Shown: positions 1 through 13,079 of the stretch, piece after piece | How positions within the stretch are numbered: position 1 is the stretch's first letter | Layout of the letters: each line of letters starts with the position of its first letter | Assembly (NCBI GenBank): GCA_947247005.1 | Contig: OX365950.1 | Location: 10,614,720-10,678,719 of the forward strand | Reading direction: 5' to 3' | DNA: 64,000 nucleotides | Origin: Spisula solida | Taxonomy: Eukaryota > Mollusca > Bivalvia > Venerida > Mactridae | Notes under the pieces: model-generated | The model's input: the letters and a program-made list of their open reading frames with translations, nothing else | Told to the model about the DNA's origin: nothing | Database searches by the model: none | Program-made: the position numbers and the translations under genes

Positions 1-1735
1 ACCATGTTTTGTCTCGAATCGCAACTAAATGTCAATGAGAACGTCACCCAACAAATAGTTCAGTAAAATCATTTTAAAATCTGGCAAGTGGTTGACTTTT
101 TATAATTATTTTTAAGTTCTTTTAATCGGTTGCTATAACTACCAGAGTTATCTATATATTTTAATTATTTTGGCTACTGTTAGACAAGTCCACCGAAAAA
201 ACATTTCAATTAAGTTTAGTTGAATGTGCCAGTGGTTTAGGAGGAGAAGTGGTCTAAATGAATTGTTGACAGACGCACACACACACGCACGCACGGACGA
301 GGTGGTCACAAAAGCACACACTGTCACTGTGTGACTTGTGAGCTAATAAACATGGCCTTGAAACGCAAAACATTATGTAATCGATATAGTGATCAAAAAC
401 TAGTACTATATCTGACTTATACTTCGATATAAAATATAATGTTAATGTACAAGATAATCTTGGCCTAACGCTCCTAAGGGATTAACAAGCCGTCCATCAT
501 ATAGCATGTGGAAATTGATTTAGTAAAACTCAAGAGTGCCCATGTGTTAATACACCATATGAAAGCTAAGAATACACATAAATAGGTTTCCACATTGGTG
601 ACTGATGATACAGGCATGATGCACAAAGGTACATATTTGTGCATATTATTTTCTTTTTCTTTTGTATTTAAAGATAAGCAATTAATGAAAATAATAATAA
701 ATATCTATTTTCAAACAGGTTCGTGTAAAAGATGCTTCTAGTAGATCTTAAACTGTTTTGTGAAAGTATAGACAATGTATTTGGTTCATATGTGAAAAAC
801 TGCTTGCATTATGATAGAATCCTTAACAAAATTAATGGATTAAACATACATTTTTCATATGGATATGTTGTATTAAAATGTTGCTTAATAGCAACACCTA
901 TGGTCATGAAAAAAATAAAAATGGGAAAAAAGTATAGCCACTATTCGTACGATGTATATAATTTAGGTTTCTTGCATTTGCATAATACATGTTTCAAGCT
1001 TTATAAAACGTTCGTAGTTTTGCTTCAATTGCTACTGATAATCGTAAAATCGTTGAATTTAAATGAACTTTGCCTCCAGTTCTGTGGTTACAAAAGAAAA
1101 TCGCAAATGTTGTATAAGTGTTGGGTTGTAGATAAATCGTGAAGATTTGATTTTATAATTTCGTTCAACCAAGACATTGATTAAATAAAATTCAACGCCA
1201 CAAACTGGATGTTTTTTTACAAAAATGCAGGCATATTAATCCATGCTGTGTTCTTACAAATTGATAGTTATGTTTTGGGCTTTAGGCAATCACTTGATAT
1301 GTTGTTTATTTAACAGTTTCTCACACAGATTTGTCATAGTTTTCGTCTAATTGACTATTTATGGCAATTATTTTCTGAATAAATGTTTTGTACATACTTT
1401 TTTATAGCTCACAAAACTGTCCGCTTACGAAAATAATATACACTTTTTGAAAAGAATCGGTGGGCCTGTCGGAGTATAAAAAAATCAAATTAAAAGTGAA
1501 CGTTGTAACCGATCTATATCCGATCTGTTCGTTTTACAACCCAACGCGTGTCGTTTTACTTCAGTATACCACGTGAATCATGTGAAATGTGTCAATCTTA
1601 AAAGCACGCGGTAGTTAAGTTGGTAATGGGAACATAAAATTAAGTGAAACAATGAACCTTGCCACGAACTGTGTTTTTGTATGTGAACAACACAACGTCT
1701 AAGATTTGTTATCCAACCGTTATATCATATGATGT
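1..1735. other. Intergenic AT-rich DNA, no gene recognised
   Basis: No exon or RNA gene can be supported here. A short (AC)n/(GCAC)n stretch lies near 275-298. The longest open frame is 136 codons (732-1142, +). Its product is rich in Leu, Tyr and Cys, resembles no family I know, and has no splice or domain signals, so it is probably a chance frame in AT-rich DNA. Confidence 0.6.
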
Positions 1736-2600
1736 GCACTAGTGCAAGGTCTAATACTCCGCCGTTACAAGTATGTGTCATGTCAATTAATCTGATCCAC
1801 TTTAAACCTTACTCGTGCCACGGTTGAGCCGGCAGAAAGATAACAAAACGCAGAACACACCAGCATCAGATGAGCACAAATTGGAATGCACAAAAAAAAT
1901 CACAGACCAAGATATATCAATTAATTCAACGTCAACACTTTCGACACCAGTCCTTCACAGCCTATGTGTTGTGCAACGTGTTAAGAGCGTGCGAACATCT
2001 CTTGGGCAACGTCCTCTTTACAGCAACATTAATCTTGTGTTACAGAAATGACCATTTCCATCGTATATACCCCTCCGATGGAACAACCTCAGAACAACAA
2101 CAACATTTTGTATTGCCCAAACGGGAAGTTTTCAGGTTTAGCTCATGATTGTATTCACAGTTTAGTATTCGAATACCGCCTAATCTTAAAGTTTGCAATG
2201 ATATAGTAATGAAATTATCTGTGTTAAGTATCAGCAAAGAGCCAAATTACGCAATGTCTGTGTTTTACTGTTAAGATTGACGTAACTTCCTCGTCTGAAT
2301 AACAATGAACTTATTATTAGTCGACAATAGCGGAAGTCTATGAAAAGCTGACAATTATACAGAACATAAATATACATTTGGTTGTTGTAATTGATAAAGT
2401 GAAAACTGACATCAAAAGTTTAAAAAAACTCATTCAATCGTCTTACTGTTGTGTGCCTGTTTGCCAGAAATACTTGTTACTGTCTACTTACTTTACGATA
2501 ATGTATAAAAATTCTGAAAAGTGCTCATCGCACTTCCTGTTATTCGTCAAGTCAATAAAATATGTTATTAAGCAGGGGAGTGGCACACAATGATACCCTA
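1735..2600 (+). repeat. Low-copy duplicated segment, copy A
   Basis: This stretch aligns by eye with 8095-9110, with the MITE at 8835-9054 removed. Shared landmarks in order are the TGTTACAGAA / CCTC-GAACAAC block (2038-2100 versus 8203-8250), the near-identical ATTATCTGTGTTAAGTATCA followed by GCAAAGAG-CAAATTA (2215-2250 versus 8476-8520), GTTAAGATTGACG-AACTTCCTC, AGCTGACAAT-ATACAGAACA, GTTGTGTGCCTGTTTG, and TTGTTATTCGTCAA-TCAAT. Its left end (GTTACAAGTA, GTTGAGCC) is also matched at 15290-15385. It has no coding capacity: the short frames in the two copies are not conserved as proteins. It is an old segmental duplication or fragments of a large unclassified repeat. Confidence 0.75.
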
Positions 2601-4135
2601 TAATATTAATCTTCATTTATTCCGTTCAAGTTTTCACGAGAAGTCATTATGTGTTTCTTCGGCAGTGCTACATGTCCAGTTGCATTTTAAGTACATTGAT
2701 TTTAATACCGCAAGTGTTTGCCAATATGACCACTAATAGGAATTAAATTAATACAAACAAACACGTTCACATTTTGCAGCATACCTATCAAAGGAACGAG
2801 CTGTTCAAACGCAAACAGATATTAGAATGAAAACGATGCAATATATGCCATTTGAAAACCGTGCATCTCGAAAGCAAATCATTTTGATCATCATAACTTC
2901 ATAGTAGAAGATCTTCTACGATACGCTCGTTATGTAGAAGGTGTTCATACACCATTATGAGTCTTCCGATAATCGTCAAGTTCCTTCCCTTCATATTCAG
3001 TTATTGTTATTTTCGAGTTTGTTAGATCCTTAGGTGTATAAAATCAACTTTGACAATCACAGGACTGGTGAAAATGCATAGAGCTACCAGTATATAACGT
3101 CAGGGAATACGACGACAAAACACAACTATTAGCCTCCGGTCGAGACTTTCTAATAAAAACTATGAATTGTGTTTAGTGCTTATAATAAGGTTAACGTAAT
3201 GGGATTCATGTTAGAAGTGTACGATTATGAGTACAGTGAATGGTCACAATGTCATTTATCACCATGGCTACAACCAATGATTAATTTTATCTAATAAACA
3301 CCAAGGACTAGTATCAAATAGCAAGGTTTAGCAAAGCAATATATTTCTGATAATTAAATGACCTGTGAGTATAGTGTGACAACATTTAACTAAAACTCAT
3401 GAAAATTTGCCGTCGTCCTTATTTGCGTTTTTTCCGTTATTGTACTGTAAGTAAGTTTTGACTGGTTAAAAGGACGACGAATAAGCTAGAATATTCATAG
3501 CTGCAATCTACAGCGTTACATTGTGTTTTAACTATAAAAAGAGAAGGCAACGCCTACTAAAAAGAATGTAGACGCGGGAAGTAATTATGGTTTAGCTGCG
3601 TGAGGTGAGAAAGGGCTGGCAAGAAACGTTGTCAAAAGACTTTAATTACTATAAATGAAAATACAAACACAGTTTAATTATATGTTTGTGAAAAAAAACC
3701 TCTGATATTGACACATACAAAGCTTTTTTCCAAGAGGGTATACAAATAAATGAAAACAATAAAATGCCGATGACCTAAAAGTGCAAGTTACAGTTGTACC
3801 TGTTGTGTAGATCCGATTGTGATTATATATAATATGTAAAGGTTTTGCCAGAAGTTTTTTTCTTGAACACAAGCGATGCAGGGGAATCGATAAAAATTAA
3901 TCTGAAGGGCGCCTTTGGTAGAATGAGCAATTCAACACAAACGCATATGTTTTCTTTCCCTGGCCGTTTCATTATTATATGTTTGTTAACAATAATTGAA
4001 CATCACATATGAAGCTGATGTGTTTAATAATTTCTAGGATTTCCGACACTTTTATTAGTGCAAATAGATACACTAAAGTCAGATTAAGTATTTTATTGCT
4101 CCGTTTTGTGTTTGTAATTGCCATGAGTGCTTTTA
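2600..4135. other. Intergenic DNA, no gene recognised
   Basis: No coding or RNA signal was found. The only structure noticed is a short inverted repeat, CGTCGTCCTT near 3412-3421 facing AAGGACGACG near 3471-3480, about 50 bp apart. It could be a tiny MITE remnant or chance. Confidence 0.5.
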
Positions 4136-4139
4136 GTAT

Positions 4140-4410
4140 GTGACTTCTTTTTCGTGTGTTCTTTTGTGTGCTTTTCGTGTTCTGCTGTTTCTGTGGGGTG
4201 CTGCCATTCCTGTCCGATTTGTTATTTCCTTTACTCATGAAATGAATTATTTTGAAATCTTTATCGAAAAAACATTTTAAACAAAAATTCGGTCGTTCGC
4301 CAAATTAAAATATTCATTGCACTATATGGCGGCGCTATACGCTATTTCCGGCACTCCTATGACAAACTCTCGATTATTTTGCTATAATCCAACTCGGGTT
4401 AAACGTTTTA
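4140..4410. repeat. Dispersed repeat fragments (two families)
   Basis: 4165-4240 resembles 13085-13145, with shared GCTGTTTCTGT, GCTGCC-TTCCTGTCCGAT and TTATTT-C. 4330-4405 matches 17968-18063 in inverted orientation: read on the - strand it begins GTTTAACCCGAGTTG and includes AGTGCCGGAAAT. An 87-codon - strand frame across 3975-4238 has a Lys/Gln/Asn/Thr-rich start encoded by the first repeat and is not considered a gene. Confidence 0.55.
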
Positions 4411-5094
4411 CATAACTCTGGGCGTAAGTTCATCCATTCACCCAAGTGAATCCTTAGATGTCATTTATATGAGTGACATTACATATTAGTACATACTTAT
4501 CATTATTATATACAATATGCAAACCACAAAACACATTTAATGAGGATGTTACACGCCTACGTGTCGGATAGCATCTTTAAAAGGAAACACTAGATCAATT
4601 ATGCCAACGTTACATAACACAAAACTAGAAATAGAGATTGTTCCCGAATTGATATTGACACTATTTAGGTCGAAAGCTCGAAACAAGTTGCCGTTGTAAG
4701 GACGGCGTTATGTTGCACCATGTGTGGGGGTTGCTAGGTTTTGTTGCTTACCACAGCCACACACCTACTCAATTTAAATGAACTGTGTTACTTATTACAT
4801 TATATAATAGGATTTTTTAACGCCAAGAAAAAGATATCGGGGTATACCACGGTTTTTCCTGAAATACCACCTTATATACATTTTGTATCATGGTCTACCA
4901 CTAACTTTATTATAAGACTTACAGCTATGATGTAGTGGTAAAAATATCATGGATAACTATCTGCAGTTAAACAGATTAATCATATTATATCTAAAGAATA
5001 AAGTTATTATAATTCTATTTTTCTTTATATAAAATGTTAAACTTACTTAGCCGATGTGCTTCATGGTATGACACAATTCTACATCTTTCATTTT

Positions 5095-5465
5095 ATTATC
5101 TAACAGTGAACTTTTTATTCTCATGCTGTACGTCTTACAAGACTTTGTGGAAGCAAAAAATAAAAATCATATTCCATCGAGACAACAAAATCATTAATCT
5201 CGGTTATGGGCTGTTGATGGAAGGAACAAATGTATTAGCGTCCATATCACATGATTAACCTTGTGTGAACCGGCTCTTATTGCTAATGGTCTAGTTATGG
5301 TTTTATGTTAAGACTTGTCTCTCAGAAAGGGCACAATGTCTGTACTGAAATCATTAGTAACAATATATCAGAGGCCGGAAACTAAACAGCAAAATGATCA
5401 AATCATTTGCCATATTCAACAACATGTACATAATTCGCAACACAAAGTGGGCATCATTACATGTA
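5095..5465 (+). repeat. Low-copy duplicated segment, later part of copy A
   Basis: 5150-5465 aligns with 13340-13660. Shared strings are AAAATCATTAATCTCG-ATATGGGCTGTTGATGGAAG (with gaps), CACATGATTAACCTTGT followed by GTGAACCGGCT, TATTGCTAATGGTCT, and CAGAAAGGGCACAATGTCT. 5095-5150 (ATTATCTAACA..CTCATGCTG) matches 9121-9187 and weakly 15655-15720. Frameshifts and substitutions between copies rule out a conserved protein. Confidence 0.75.
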
Positions 5466-5469
5466 CGCA

Positions 5470-8090
5470 TGTGGCGCAGACCCATGGGTCTGTGTTGTGA
5501 GATAAAACATGCATTCTAGAGGGCCATTTACAAAATGTGACTCACAGTGCATTCCAATGATGTAATCTGATGCATATATTTACGCTAGTATTGGCTCTGT
5601 AATAAATATAAACAAGACAATTTATCGACAATATTTGATCAATTTGTTTCTCAAATTTATGTCAAGTTGCCGATGTACTCTCCCGACTAAAGAACTCATT
5701 CTTCATTATAATCTGAATAAATACGATACCAAACCGAATACGTAAGGTTGTAAGGTCAATGCCATCATTGGGGAATAAGGATTCCGGACTCTATGTTATA
5801 ACTGTCATTAACTTAACGCCTTCATTTGCCTTACGTGTACGAAGTTAATATATATCCAAGTTGGTCATGTCCTAATTCGGTTCATATGCTCTCACTTCCC
5901 AAAGAGAACTAAACTACGTATCCGCTTAAATATATTAAAATCTGTCTTGTGGTGGCTCAGGCAACATTGTAATATCAACATAATTATATGGACGTACTGT
6001 AGTGGGTTATCAGATAAATAGCAAATGGGTGCAAGGGTGGTGGCAAATAATGTCAACTCGAGAAGAGTAATGTGGCCTAGGTTGATATTCTGGTCAAAGA
6101 ATCGAAGTCATTTACGACAACCCTCGCAGGGATGTATTGTTTATTATAGTATCAATTATAAATTGAACATTTATATATATATAGAAAGTAAAAAGCCAGA
6201 GGTTAATAAACAAATGCATTGCGTGATCATGCATGGTGTAATGACAATAACCATTTAATCATGACGATATGTATAATGCCATTGGCCAAAGCGTGTCGTA
6301 AAAAATAGTTTGTTACAGTATCCGCTTAAGGAAAGTTTGCGTTTACTGTATAAAAGGTAAATATTTCTTGAAAATACAGCTCACAGTTTCTTTAAGACTT
6401 TAGCTTTACTTAATACAATGTAATTATTCACATAACTAAATAATGTTGTATTCAGTCCAATGCAAGTGGTAATTACTTCAGAACGGAGATCGCCCCTCAA
6501 TGTTTGTCGAAGCATGCTTGTCGAAAGTGTTCACGTTAATCCATTGGATGATATGCTATAATTTACCGTTTTGAAGTGTATATATAGTGCTAGATTGACA
6601 ACTGGTGAAATGTCATTTTGACGCCTTAAGGGGCATTTTTATCAATTTGAAGTACGCAGCATGTTTACAATTTCTACGACAATATCAATTAATGATGTAC
6701 ATAACGAGAGATTGTTAGATTCGCCTGATTAATGATTAATTTACTATTGAATTCAAGCAGGATATTCAACATGCCAACTATACAGTCATACCAACTTCTC
6801 GACACCGAATCTAGACAGCGACAAAATGGAACGTAATATTGAAGTCACAGCGTATTGAATGGTAATTACAATTGACAGATATAGGCAATGCACTGTCATC
6901 TACCATTATAATACAATGGTTGGTAATGAAGTAGAAAATGTTGATTCGACAATTTAAGTCACATTAGTATTTCCCTCCGCGGAAGGCAACTTCATTTTAC
7001 TCAATTATTGCTATCGTCATGTTGAAATTGTTTCGGACATGACACATTGATAGAGGCATTAACGGTTTCTTCATGGAACATAAGTCTAAACAAATCAAGA
7101 CCTCCCCAAGCAATATCAAAGACACACTCTGCCCATCTAAACAAGTTTTTGACCCTAGTTGTGATCGTATTAGCTAAATCAAAACTGAAAAAGATTCAGC
7201 TGAAAATATATCTCTATATGTTTTATTATTTCGTTATACAATTTCAATAAATTGAAAACATGTGACTCGAAGCATAACCAGTTTGGGGTTACATAGTTTG
7301 ACCCCCTCTGCATGTGTCACATTAATTACTAATGCATAAGATCAAGCTTAAACATGAGCCAAAATGTTACAAAATATGTCTGGTGAGTGAAAATAAATAT
7401 ACAACTATTCAACTTTCTTTTTTTTTGGTAATTAAAGGATCGTTATTTGATAACACCTGTGCAGATTAGACTCACAATGTTACTTGACCTAAATACTATG
7501 CACATAAACATTACCACCAATTTTGAAGATGATCGGATATACACTGTGGGACTTACAGTACATACACACTACAGGACGCCGCCATCCGACCACCCGCCCA
7601 CCAAGCGTGATCACATATACGTACCGTTTTCAACGGGGTATAAAAATGAATTAGCTACATGATTTAAGAATTGTCTTTTAGCCCGTGTAAGAAGGATATT
7701 GACAAGTATATAATTATACCCACTCGATAGATTATTACAACGGATTACCTCCTCTCGTTCAATAAATAGTAGAAATTGGAGGAAATCGTCAAAACAATAT
7801 CACGACCACAAATGTCGTAGTGGTAATTTGTAAACGCCTTTTTTGTTGTCTGCTTTTAAACTTGTAGCTTGATCTAAGATCCAAATTGACCAAACATAAA
7901 CATTATTTGCATCAACCCATCAATTCCTTGTATCTATCCCTTTTTGCCTTGATTTCATTAGATTTGCGTTTTTAAAGCAACTCCGTGTACTAAACAAGTA
8001 CAATACATAGTTAAATAATAAATTATATCGAAATTTAGTGCTTATAACGTACAATGACAAATCGGACAGGGAATGCAGTACTCAACTGCA
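5470..8090. other. Intergenic DNA, no gene recognised
   Basis: No exon-like or RNA-like sequence is seen. Open frames are all under 80 codons and resemble nothing known. Composition is AT-rich with scattered homopolymer runs. Confidence 0.55.
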
Positions 8091-8094
8091 CTTC

Positions 8095-9187
8095 TAGACC
8101 TGACATTCGATATCTACAATGCCACCTTCCAATATTCAGTGTACCCTCTTCAGAGCGTTCCTCACTTGAGCGGCCTCCTCTCTATAGCATTATTATTATT
8201 ATGTTACAGAAGAAACCACGTACTGCGTATTTTACCTCTGAACAACAACCAATGGTTGTATTTACCAACGGGGTGATGCCCTAAATAGGCTGTACTGCAT
8301 AAATGTAGTTTATACTTGTTAACACATCTCTAACTCGAACGTCTTCTTATGCATACATTTATTATGAATTCCATATAATTGAACAGAATCAAGTAAATGT
8401 TTCAGGTTAGGTACATGATCTAATTCACAGATTTGTATTCCAATATTGCACAATACTGTAATGTCTCAATGACATATTAATGCAATTATCTGTGTTAAGT
8501 ATCAGCAAAGAGTCAAATTACTAAATGCATATTTTACTGTTTCCTGTTAAGATTGACGCAACTTCCTCATCAGAATGTAAAACTTTTATTGGTCGGCAGT
8601 AATGATGTTCAAGCGGAAGTCAAACAAGAAGCTGACAATCATACAGAACAAAATTAGACATGTGGTTGTTATAATTGACAAACGCCACAGACAAACAACT
8701 CGTAATTCGTTATCCTTTTCTGAAAGTGTAAACATGTATTAAAATTTAATAAACCCCGTCGTTGTGTGCCTGTTTGTCAGAGTGCTTGTTGCTTATTTTA
8801 CCATAACGTTTAAATTTTGAAAACGACAAGTGTACAGGGTGATAAGAAAGTTCGTTCTCAAAATTTAAATTCATACAAAGTTTCATTTGAGCTCTGTACG
8901 ACAATTTCTTACTGTAATAGCTTGATTTAATGTCAGAGAGATTAAAACAATGGTAGAACTCTGAATTTCAAACTAAAAATGTACAGTCTTCTGAGGGCAG
9001 AAAAATGAAATAATTGAAACTCAAACATTGATAACGAACTTCCTTAACACCCTGTACATCTTGTTATTCGTCAATTCAATATATTATGTACCGGTATGAC
9101 ATAGTTCTATAATTATCTTTAATAATATTGTCTAACAATAACCCTTCTTGCACTCATGCTGCACTTAGTACACGGCTTAGTGAACAC
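8095..9187 (+). repeat. Low-copy duplicated segment, copy B
   Basis: This is the counterpart of 1950-2600, as described for copy A, roughly 6.3 kb away in the same orientation. It is interrupted by a 220 bp inverted-repeat element (8835-9054) that copy A lacks. The end of the block (9121-9187, GTCTAACAATAACCC and CACTCATGCTG) matches 5095-5150, so copy B lacks about 2.5 kb that separates the two parts in copy A, or copy A gained it. Confidence 0.75.
8835..9054. mobile_element. Mariner-like MITE with TA target site
   Basis: The terminal inverted repeats begin CAGGGTGATAAGAAAGTTCG at the left and, read inward on the other strand, CAGGGTGTTAAGGAAGTTCG at the right, extending about 28 bp with few mismatches. 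TA dinucleotides flank both ends (8833-8834 and 9055-9056), as expected for Tc1/mariner-type insertion. The 220 bp interior has no transposase coding. The paralogous segment around 2520-2540 lacks the element, which supports a real insertion. CAGGGTG ends are common in mariner/IS630-type elements (family knowledge). Confidence 0.85.
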
Positions 9188-9189
9188 AT

Positions 9190-10615
9190 ATTATTCACTA
9201 GATATCTATAACAATGACGTTTTCGAAATTATTTGAAAACAATGTTTGGAACTTATATTTTCCTTTGCGTTCGACTGAGACAGTTGTGTTTGCGTAGCCA
9301 TTCGTTTTTTGTACCTGTCGTATTTATCAATGATATTAGAGTGGTGGTATAATGACATCTGGAAACTATGGCTGCCAAAAGGAGGGGGCGTGGGGAGGAG
9401 AGAACGTGAGATACATTATGCAGTTATGTGTTTACATTTTCATTTATATGCATTTGGTTTTGTTTTCAAGACAATGTGCATTGTTTAGCACCTGACAACG
9501 CTGTTGATAGCAGCAACCTACAAACAGAAGACGGTGCAGTTCACTACATCCAATCTGACGATATACTAGTAAACGGTACACATTAAAAGTCTGTGTGAGA
9601 GACTAGGCCGATACATTCAGCATATTTGAAATCTCTGACTCCATTCATTGATGTTATTATCGGTCACATACGTATTATTCTTACAAGTGACAACTAGATT
9701 GTATTCCTCTCCAATTCTGAAAGTTACCAATACAACATGGCCATGCGACATTCCCTTTACTATGCAAAAATTCTTATGTCTCCCACATATCATTCAACAA
9801 CTAATTATAATTATGCTAAGGTTGGTGTATGAGCTTTCAATGTTTAATGTTTGTTAATTTCAAAGGCTTTTCTTGCAATCTGCCTAATAATGGGTCGCTA
9901 AGTAGCATCACTTCTGGTAGGATCAATGTATAGTTCAGTTTCTCTCCTTCTATCAAGATCTTTTATGACAAGTGTCATCATGTAATCCTTAACCTCTTCT
10001 TTTATTAATCAATTTGTCTCAACCCTCATGTTCATTCAGGCGCTTTCTTTACCTTCTTCCCATATTTCTCTACATTACACTTGGTAGTTTAGATATCTGC
10101 AACAGTCTGTCTGATATTCATCCTCTCGTCAATAGGCCAAGTCTTGTACATCCTCTTCTTGTATCCAAATTGAGCTTTAGAAACATTTTTATTATTACAT
10201 TCTATATCTGGCGTGTTGCTGTTGTGCCAAGCTTAAAGAGAATCCAAGAATGACCGTTCCTTACTCAAGCCATTGTGATGCTATTACCAGGTCATTGTCT
10301 GGCCATAGTTTTGCCCCTATATAAACTATTGCGTCATGCAGAGGTGTTCCACATCCTCTGGAGATTGCTACATAAATATTTGGTTTAACGCAACAATATC
10401 AGATGACCTCCATGTGGTCGTGTAGATTCTGGGATGTTGGACTGTTTTTCATCCAATAACTTAACTCATGGGCATCCGACTAGACCATCGTTATCAATTG
10501 TGATGTCTTTACTTGTGTTGGCATTTGTATCACAAACGAAAGTGATAAACTCTTTCTTTCGGGGTTTTGAGCGAATATGAGTTATTACCTTTTATCTATT
10601 TTAATTCGTCTATAT
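9190..10615. other. Intergenic DNA, no gene recognised
   Basis: Nothing identifiable. A purine-rich patch (AAAAGGAGGGGGCGTGGGG) lies near 9378-9396. Short frames are not convincing. Confidence 0.5.
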
Positions 10616-10639
10616 GTATCAATTATTACACAACTGTGA

Positions 10640-11345
10640 CACACTGGAATTTGGATCAAACTCATGTTTTGATGGGGACAGAATACACCAGATTGGTTGA
10701 ACTTTGAATGCTACCTAACAACTGCACCCATATTATACCACATGTACATTGATTTTTGTAAAATTGATTAATATAAATTAGAATGAATACTTGATGATTT
10801 ACACTTAATTTACCAACTGACCAATAACAATGACTGTATGGTTAACCACTTCGTTCACGTTTGGAAGCCATCTTGGATGCTATTTTGAATCAGCTAATGG
10901 GTAGATTGTTTCGAAATGAACAAACAAGTTTTATTTGAATAATAATTACATATATCAGTACTGATATAAACAAACATGATTAAAATAGATGATTTTTAAT
11001 ACCAATTTACCAATTTGCGCAATGATTGCGGCCAACGTAGACGCCATTTTGATTTTAGCCGTCCCGGATGCCATCTTATCTTAACTGAATCAATGAATAA
11101 TGATCAATATATATTATTACTTATGTTTAGAACATTTAAAGTATAACTGATCAACAAAAATAGCAATGTGTAACTTATTTCATGCACCCATGGCATTTTT
11201 TCTAATTTTAGCGGCCATCTTGGACGACATCTTGAATTTTTCAAAATGCTCAATGATGCCAGCTGGGCATCATTCAGTTTCTTCAATAACAACATATTCC
11301 CTAACAGAATACCAAAACATATTTACTGTACAGTCCAATGCCGGG
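10640..11345. repeat. Degenerate tandem repeat with GCCATCTTGG motifs
   Basis: The core GCCATCTTGG or a near variant recurs at about 10867, 11036/11071 and 11211. Each is preceded or followed by similar AT-rich spacer such as GATGATTT-A-TTAATTTACCAA (10790-10812 and 10988-11011). The spacing is about 165-190 bp, giving three or four diverged units. The core also resembles the YY1 site (AAGATGGCGGC on the other strand), but repetition makes satellite origin the simpler reading. Confidence 0.55.
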
Positions 11346-11474
11346 TCTTTTTCATAATTGACCTGACTATTAGTTTCTATAATGATTACTGGACCTGTTT
11401 AGTCATTTCGCTAATACATCAATTACTAGCGAACGGCACGCTGATTGAGTTGCCAACCTATGTTTCAATTATAT

Positions 11475-11685
11475 TAATGTAAGTACATTCTGTAAGACTT
11501 TGAGTGTAATCTGTTGTCCTTATAATGACGTTATTCGGACGTTATTTTCTATCACAAGTAGATTAGGTATGTTTGACCAGTTCATATGCAAAAATAGTAA
11601 TTATAGTTGGCCAAAGTTCGTGGTACAAGAAGTGAAAAGGTTACACGAGTGCAGTGATCAGAAATGACCGATGGAATTACATCTG
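11475..11685 (+). repeat. Dispersed repeat, pairs with 16190-16405
   Basis: Shared strings with 16190-16405 in order are GACGTTATT/GACGTTGTT, GACCAGTTCAT-TGCAAAAAT followed by GTAATTA-AGTT, GGCCAAAGTTCGTGGT, GTGAAAAGGT-ACACGAGT, and CAGTGATCAGAAATGACCGAT. The right copy has small insertions. This links copy B to a third copy of the duplicated 5' region. Confidence 0.8.
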
Positions 11686-11689
11686 ATGA

Positions 11690-13075
11690 TGCATATTTGG
11701 TATATAAGAAAAGAGGTAGTAAGTATATTTAATACATTATATTCCCTATGTAATGCCAACGCTAACATCAATTAAGATATAGCTATTTTGTATACATGTT
11801 AGAAAAGCATGCTAAAACTTCCATTCAACAAAATGAATGTTTAAAGCCACTATACAACGTTTCCCCAAACGGCATTATTTACTTACGCATGTGTGATGCA
11901 TGCTTCGTGTGATACATTGTTTTATGTTAAGAGTCAACAGCTTAATATTATCCTGTTAATCTATATGTTTTTCATTCATAGAATCCCTACAGCAATCTTT
12001 ATGTACTTGCCAATGGCTAAATACAATGTTCGTGTATTTTGCGGAATTAAATAATATCCGTTTAATGACACTGCTGCTAGTTCACTCTCTGCTATTAAAA
12101 CTTTTGTAGAACATCAGTTAGTGTCAGTGTTTTATAATGACAATACATGTTTAATATTTTACTTGCTAATTTACACATTTAAAGTGTTCATATTGTAAAT
12201 AGCCCGCGTTTATTGTACTTTCTGGCAGTTGAATAGTACGCGTACTAATAAAGTTATTGAACGCTGTGCATGCATCCACATTCATAGACAATCTTGTAGT
12301 ATCGTCAATGATTCCAATTAAATTATCTTACATCGCTCGAAATATCATGTCTGATTAATGTTTGATGTTAAATTATAAAATTACATCGATTAAGACACAC
12401 TTTAATGCATTTAATGACGTCATTATCTCATACAGTATTACAGCAGATCATAATTACTTAATTAAAAAAAAAGGGATATCAAAGACCACATAAAAGGATA
12501 TTAAACCCCAGGCGGACAACATGGCTCTCAAGAGCACACCTTTTAAAACTGGTGCAGAGTTATTCACCAACATATTTACATATGTGATTTTACTGTATAA
12601 TCATGACAAGTACATACATTCTTGTGAAAAATGCATACGAATTATTTCCTAGAATGTACTTTTATTATTGCGTTACTGCTTAAACCACTAAACGTAATTT
12701 TATATCATGGAAGTCCTCTTGAACAAAAACCTCGTATTATCTCATAATCCTATTTCCATGGTGTAATCATTACACTCAGTTCACGTTTATTAATATGCAG
12801 AAGACTCCCGTAAAACAGAACCGTAACGTGCATAGTGTATGTTAAATTATTTACAAGAATAGGACTAAACATCATGTGTTGCATGTATCAAAATGTTTAA
12901 TGATCACCCCGCTCTATGTTCAACGATGATAATGGTTATGCACTGAAAATACTGTAGATTTGGGAAAAGTTAACAGTGAAACCAAACCAAATTCCATTTG
13001 AATTCACCCAAACATGTACGTTTAACAGTGTTCTTTTACCTGGAAAAGTCTAGACATTTATTTTGTGTATATTTT
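11690..13075. other. Intergenic DNA, no gene recognised
   Basis: AT-rich DNA without any supported gene. One local palindromic patch, ATGGCTCTCAAGAGCAC near 12522-12538, may belong to a repeat family. Confidence 0.5.
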
Positions 13076-13079
13076 TTGT

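Noticed and set aside
732..1142. 136-codon open frame (+)
   Set aside because: No domain, no codon or splice signals, and composition typical of AT-rich chance frames.
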